64,000 nt of DNA from Lactiplantibacillus xiangfangensis (lineage in GTDB: Bacteria > Bacillota > Bacilli > Lactobacillales > Lactobacillaceae): contig NZ_JQCL01000057.1 in the NCBI RefSeq assembly GCF_001438845.1, forward strand, positions 182,911 to 246,910, read 5' to 3'. Positions within the stretch are counted from its first letter, which is position 1. The number at the start of each line of letters is the position of its first letter. Shown one piece after another: positions 60,414 to 64,000 of this stretch. The notes below the pieces were generated by a model. That model did not search any database. It was not told the origin of the DNA and was given only the letters and a program-made list of their open reading frames with translations. Position numbers and translations under genes: made by a program.

Positions 60414-61919
60414 ATGGCAAAAAAAGTCTATACTGATTATTTTTTTGATGAACCAGCTTACAATACACACGACGGTGGCTATATTCCGTTAGTCACGCCT
60501 AAAACGGCCCCACAACCGTTGGCAATTCCGCCGCTGTTAAAGCCGGATAAGCAAACGGCAACGGACGATTATTACACCGTCAAAGCCCAAGCCAGTGAAA
60601 CACAATTTTTACCTGGCAAGAAGACGAAGACCTGGGGTTATAATGCGGGTTTCTTAGGCCAAACGATTGTTTTTCGTAATGGCAAAAAGACACATATCGA
60701 TTTAAAAAATGCGTTACCAGAATTAACGACTTTCCATTGGCACGGCTTGAACGTTCCTGGGCCAATTACTGATGGTGGTTGTCACGCACCGGTTTATCCG
60801 GGCGAAACGAACCACATTGATTTTAAAGTCCATCAACCAGCCGCAACCACTTGGCTTCACGCGCATCCATGTCCATCAACCGCGACCCAAGTTTGGAAAG
60901 GGTTAGCTGCGATGGTCATTATTAAGGATGACGTCGAAGATCAATTACCATTACCACGTAATTACGGGGTCGATGATATTCCGATGGTTTTACAAGATCG
61001 TGAATTCCACGAAGATAATCAATTCGATTATAAAGCGGACTACGATCCAGACGGTGTGCAAGGTCATACCGCACTAGTTAACGGGACCGTTAACCCATAC
61101 TTTGATGTCACCACACAACGGGTTCGGCTACGAATCTTGAATGGTTCTAACCGGCGTGAATGGCGCTTGCACTTCGACGATGATTTGGCCTTTGCTCAAG
61201 TCGGGTCCGACGGCGGAATTATGCCAGAACCCGTCTACATGACAAAAGTTATGTTGACTTGTGCGGAACGGGACGAATTGGTCATTGACTTTGGCAAGTA
61301 CCAACCCGGTGATGAAGTTACGTTGATGACTGACGATACGCCACTGTGCCACTTCCGGATCAAAGCCTTCGAACCGGATGACACCAAGTTACCTGACCAT
61401 TTAGTTGATATTAAGGACGAAGCACCAACCCCTGGTTTACCCGTTCGTAAGATCACGATGGATGGGATGGACGAACAAGTTGCCATGGACGGTAAGAAGT
61501 TCGACATGCAACGGATCGATGCCCGTCAAAAAGTTGGCGACGTTGCCATTTGGGAAATTCGGAATACGAATAGTACTAAAAATGGGATGGTTCACCCGTT
61601 CCACGTTCACGGGACGCAATTCCAAGTATTAGCCCGTAATGATGGTCCGGTTTATCCTAATGAACATGGTCTAAAAGACACGGTTGGTGTCAACCCTGGC
61701 GAAATCGTGCGGATCAAAGTTAAGTTCGAGTTGACTGGGGTCTACATGTACCATTGCCACATCATTGAACATGAAGATGGTGGGATGATGGCCCAAATCG
61801 AATCTTATGATCCGGATCATCCAAAGACGTATCATTTAATGGATATGGAAACCTTGCGGAATGCCTTTGCCAAAGAAAAGGGCGTTAAACCGGAAGATGT
61901 TTGGATGCCCGGCTGCTAA
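60414..61919 (+). CDS. Multicopper oxidase (SufI/CotA-like)
   Basis: 501 residues, no signal peptide seen. The copper ligands of a three-domain laccase-type oxidase are complete: TFHWHGLN (His108, His110), TWLHAHPCP (His149, His151), HPFHVHGTQF and HCHIIEHEDGGMM (type 1 and trinuclear sites). Cupredoxin-like beta strands are well spread. It oxidises a substrate or metal (for instance copper or manganese) with oxygen; the role is not certain. RBS AGGGGATG. Codons are strongly biased. Confidence 0.9.
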   Translation: MAKKVYTDYFFDEPAYNTHDGGYIPLVTPKTAPQPLAIPPLLKPDKQTATDDYYTVKAQASETQFLPGKKTKTWGYNAGFLGQTIVFRNGKKTHIDLKNALPELTTFHWHGLNVPGPITDGGCHAPVYPGETNHIDFKVHQPAATTWLHAHPCPSTATQVWKGLAAMVIIKDDVEDQLPLPRNYGVDDIPMVLQDREFHEDNQFDYKADYDPDGVQGHTALVNGTVNPYFDVTTQRVRLRILNGSNRREWRLHFDDDLAFAQVGSDGGIMPEPVYMTKVMLTCAERDELVIDFGKYQPGDEVTLMTDDTPLCHFRIKAFEPDDTKLPDHLVDIKDEAPTPGLPVRKITMDGMDEQVAMDGKKFDMQRIDARQKVGDVAIWEIRNTNSTKNGMVHPFHVHGTQFQVLARNDGPVYPNEHGLKDTVGVNPGEIVRIKVKFELTGVYMYHCHIIEHEDGGMMAQIESYDPDHPKTYHLMDMETLRNAFAKEKGVKPEDVWMPGC

Positions 61920-61935
61920 AAATTAAACGTGTTAT

Positions 61936-61982
61936 TGATTCTCAAGTTTACTAATTAACCGGTATACTAGTAATGAGAATCA
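61936..61982 (+). promoter_or_regulatory. Inverted repeat around a candidate promoter before DUF1304
   Basis: TGATTCTCA (61936-61944) and TGAGAATCA (61974-61982) are perfect 9-base inverted repeats 29 bases apart. Between them lies TATACT (61962-61967), a likely -10. The arrangement looks like an operator bracketing a promoter. Confidence 0.45.
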
Positions 61983-61983
61983 G

Positions 61984-62020
61984 ACGGCTGGTTAACGTCT
62001 GAGTTAACTGGCCGTTTTTT
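61984..62020 (+). terminator. Terminator/attenuator between the oxidase and DUF1304 genes
   Basis: ACGGCTGGTTAAC and GTTAACTGGCCGT pair (two mismatches) with a T-run. It follows a candidate promoter and precedes the RBS GGGGAGG of the next gene, so it either ends the oxidase transcript or attenuates transcription into the next gene. Confidence 0.65.
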
Positions 62021-62038
62021 AGTAGGGGAGGAATTTAG

Positions 62039-62407
62039 ATGCAGATTATTGCAACGATTATGGCTGTGTTGGTCGCCGTAGAACATTTCTTTATTTTATG
62101 GTTAGAAATGTTTAATGCGAACAGCGATATGGCCGCAAAGGCGTTTGGGGTACCGCGGGAGTTATTAAAGATGCCAGAAGTTCAAACTTTGTTTAAAAAT
62201 CAGGGTTTGTACAATGGTTTCTTAGCGGTCGGGATTTTATTCAGTTTATTCGTCATGCCAGCAGCGGCAAGCGCAGGGGCCACACTATTTTTCTTAGCTT
62301 GTGTACTCGTTGCCGCGGTTTACGGCAGTGCGACGGCTAGCAAATCGATTATCGTGGTGCAGGGATTGCCCGCGTTGATTGCGTTTGTTTTGGTTTATTT
62401 GGCGTAA
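62039..62407 (+). CDS. DUF1304 membrane protein
   Basis: 122 residues, four hydrophobic segments. AVLVAVEHFFILWLEMF, KNQGLYNGFLAVGILF and AAVYGSATASKSIIVVQGLPALIAF are characteristic of DUF1304. Function unknown. RBS GGGGAGGAAT. Confidence 0.85.
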   Translation: MQIIATIMAVLVAVEHFFILWLEMFNANSDMAAKAFGVPRELLKMPEVQTLFKNQGLYNGFLAVGILFSLFVMPAAASAGATLFFLACVLVAAVYGSATASKSIIVVQGLPALIAFVLVYLA

Positions 62408-62410
62408 AAA

Positions 62411-62451
62411 AAGGAAAAACTGTTCGAAAATTCTCGAACGGTTTTTCCTTT
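62411..62451 (+). terminator. DUF1304 terminator
   Basis: AAGGAAAAAC-GTTCGA / TCGAAC-GTTTTTCCTT hairpin, directly after the stop. Confidence 0.85.
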
Positions 62452-62454
62452 TAT

Positions 62455-62586
62455 GATGGTCGAAACGTGGTCCAAAAGGCAGTTTATTCCGCTTAACCCA
62501 AAATCAGCGACTATTCCAAACCCAGGAATAATCGCTGATTTTACGTTAATGCTCACAAACTAACCGCCTTTTGGCCCACTCTAAAC
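62455..62586. repeat. Intergenic inverted-repeat element, copy 2
   Basis: GTGGTCCAAAAGGC (62467-62480) and GCCTTTTGGCCCAC (62566-62579) pair with one mismatch and carry the same outer bases as copy 1 (ATGGTCGAAAC on one side, TCTAAAC on the other), in reverse orientation. The interior is longer and holds a hairpin (AAAATCAGCGA / TCGCTGATTTT with TATTCC / GGAATA inside, 62500-62542). It ends next to the stop of the PEBP gene. Confidence 0.8.
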
Positions 62587-63095
62587 TATGCGCGTCCGAT
62601 GACCTGCGTCTTTGCGGTAGCTAGGACGTGGCCGGCAATGGCATCGTGAAATTCATTGAGCCAGTAACCGGATTGTAGCGGCAATTCAGTATCTAATGCG
62701 AATAACTTGAATGAATAGCGGTGATCTTTGTCGGGCGGGTACGGTCCAACGTAGTGTTGGCTAACTTTAGGATCGGTTTCGCCAACGTAACCCCCAGCCG
62801 TTGAATTATTCCCTTGGATCATTGGAATAGCACCAGTTTGGCTGGCGTTTTCCGGAATTTGAGTGGTGGTCGCTGGGATGTTTGCGGCAATCCAGTGAAT
62901 CCAAGTAAAACCACCGACCGGAATGGCGTCGTGGTCGACGAAAGTAAATGCGAGTGAATGAGTTCCCGCTGGTACCCCACTGATGTTAATTGGAAATGAA
63001 ATGATGGGGTGGCCTTTATACGTCTGTGCGGGCACAGCTTGTTTGGAATACAGCGCGGCTAGCGCGCCGTCAATAGTCGGAATCGAAACTTGCAT
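62586..63095 (-). CDS. PEBP-family (YbhB/YbcL, Raf kinase inhibitor-like) protein
   Basis: 169 residues. GTHSLAFTFVDHDAIPVGGFTWIHWIAANIPATTTQIPENAS has the PEBP DPD/H.W core; the segment GYVGETDPK and HYVGPYPPDKDHRYSFKLFALD are the GPxPP-H-Y/F motif. It binds phospholipid-like or other small ligands; function in bacteria is unknown. RBS GGAGG. Confidence 0.9.
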   Translation of the reverse strand: MQVSIPTIDGALAALYSKQAVPAQTYKGHPIISFPINISGVPAGTHSLAFTFVDHDAIPVGGFTWIHWIAANIPATTTQIPENASQTGAIPMIQGNNSTAGGYVGETDPKVSQHYVGPYPPDKDHRYSFKLFALDTELPLQSGYWLNEFHDAIAGHVLATAKTQVIGRA

Positions 63096-63126
63096 GTGTT
63101 GGCAGCCTCCTTAATTGTTATCCTAA

Positions 63127-64000
63127 TTATAACGCTAATAGGTGCCGCCGTAACACGGGGTCAACCGCATAGAGGTATAAACCGTAACGGCCACGTTTCA
63201 TTAAAACGTTAATTGAGTTAAAGATGATTTGTTGCTGCAACGGTTCAAGGTTACCGAGGTCTGACCGCTTTTTAAAAGCCTCTTGGTCTTCGTAACGTTC
63301 CGGGCGAACGATGACTCGGTTGTGGGCTTCATCGTAACCGACGGAAGGACCTAAAATAACGCCGGCATAATTGAGATCAAACCCCTGGATCGTGTAGATT
63401 GACCCTACTTCATTGAGGGTCTCCGGCCGTAACGCCCAGGGTTCGTCCGTCAAATTGACTTTATCCCAGGGCAATTTGAGTTGTCCCGCTGTTACGTACC
63501 ACGTGCCGTGGTTGACGACGTAGGGAAAGTCAGCGGTGGCAATCATTCGGGACAGCCCGACGCGTTGATCTTGTTGCTGAATTTGGTCGTACATGGGCTG
63601 TCCGTCAGCAAAAATCTGCAAATCAAAGTTGGCATCGGTCGGCTTGGAAAGTAGTTTTCCTTGGGTGAAGCCGTCGATCCAATTGATGACTTGGTCGTTA
63701 CCGGTGACGCGAAACTGTTGGTCGAGGTTAAACGTTGTGTGCGGATAGTGGGCCAAAAATGGCGCTAAATCAGCGCTGTGCCAATAACTTTTCAGCTTGA
63801 GCACTTGCCGGGTATCAAAGACGAGTACGACGACGCGACTGTGGTTAATAAGCTCGCTGAGTTGGTTGTGGCCGTTGAACCGGTTATAGCGATCCGACTG
63901 GGTCAACAGTAAGTGGGCTTCGTCGATAAAGACGACGTCAGCGGTTTGGCTAGTCTTGGCTAGCCGATTGATCAGTGGTGTCGGTTTTTGAAAGTCCTTT
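63127..64000 (-). CDS. DUF2075 (Schlafen/helicase-like) protein, C-terminal part only
   Basis: The gene is cut by the window end. The frame continues to 64000: reading from there, VVFIDEAHLLLTQSDRY (Walker B-like DEAH) precedes the visible 260-residue end, and LINRLAKTSQTAD lies before it. GVILGPSVGYDE and RYGLYLYAVDP are C-terminal DUF2075 features. The N-terminal Walker A is out of view. The family is a group of superfamily 1-like ATPases of unknown function. Stop at 63127. Confidence 0.75.
   Translation of the reverse strand, partial: KDFQKPTPLINRLAKTSQTADVVFIDEAHLLLTQSDRYNRFNGHNQLSELINHSRVVVLVFDTRQVLKLKSYWHSADLAPFLAHYPHTTFNLDQQFRVTGNDQVINWIDGFTQGKLLSKPTDANFDLQIFADGQPMYDQIQQQDQRVGLSRMIATADFPYVVNHGTWYVTAGQLKLPWDKVNLTDEPWALRPETLNEVGSIYTIQGFDLNYAGVILGPSVGYDEAHNRVIVRPERYEDQEAFKKRSDLGNLEPLQQQIIFNSINVLMKRGRYGLYLYAVDPVLRRHLLAL

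Noticed and set aside
1-64000. CRISPR array or prophage
   Set aside because: No evenly spaced direct repeats and no run of phage structural or integrase genes were seen.

Overview
The window looks like a chromosomal segment of a low-to-mid GC Gram-positive lactic acid bacterium, most likely Lactiplantibacillus plantarum or a very close relative. I base this on gene content and order recalled from that species: ackA, ndh, potABCD, acetaldehyde dehydrogenase beside fba, a WxL/Csc surface cluster, bioY-birA, an L-2-hydroxyisocaproate-type dehydrogenase beside amtB, rpiA, a multicopper oxidase. No search was run. I see no rRNA, tRNA or CRISPR array.

Layout. 1-6 kb: a secreted LysM/transglycosylase-like wall protein, then a four-gene overlapping operon (1138-5516, minus) of a nuclease-helicase, a PD-(D/E)XK-like protein, a beta/sce7725-like protein and a GcvH-like protein without its lipoyl lysine. 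6-9 kb: ackA and a type 2 NADH dehydrogenase. 9-13 kb: an ABC operon led by a small secreted protein. 13-16.8 kb: two tandem CPBP (CAAX) proteases, the second cut off from its upstream region by a solitary tnpB element. 16.8-21.3 kb: potABCD with its XRE-cupin regulator. 21-23.5 kb: ASCH protein, two acetyltransferases, a small membrane protein. 23.5-30 kb: a beta-glucoside regulon (GH1, LacI, GH3, PTS EIIC) with the same promoter-operator module at both ends. 30-32.7 kb: GntR/ABC operon. 32.7-35.5 kb: acdH and fba. 35.5-38.4 kb: GPH transporter and SPFH/NfeD pair. 38.4-39.3 kb: an AT-rich, hairpin-rich stretch with few genes. 39.3-42.8 kb: three WxL/Csc surface genes. 43-46.4 kb: dipeptidase, small protein, bioY-birA behind a BirA box. 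46.4-50 kb: an unusual four-repeat protein and a PadR/MFS pair. 50-53 kb: hicDH-like dehydrogenase and amtB with two GlnR boxes. 53-58.5 kb: sucrose regulon scrR-scrB / scrA-nif3. 58.6-64 kb: rpiA, matrixin-type protease, multicopper oxidase, DUF1304, PEBP, and the partial end of a DUF2075 protein.

How it fits together: most of the window is carbohydrate and fermentation physiology under local repressors plus CcpA, with transport (spermidine, biotin, ammonium) and cell-envelope functions between. The least explained items are (i) two intergenic elements (23464-23633 and 35507-35668) that share a closing-stem-plus-three-arm architecture with different stem sequences, (ii) a second intergenic inverted-repeat family (49778-49838 and 62455-62586), (iii) the helicase operon, whose helicase has lost the Fe-S cysteines expected in its family, (iv) the tnpB insertion, and (v) the hairpin-rich region 38493-38745. 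Start codons were moved from the longest reading frame where a ribosome binding site clearly favoured an internal start.
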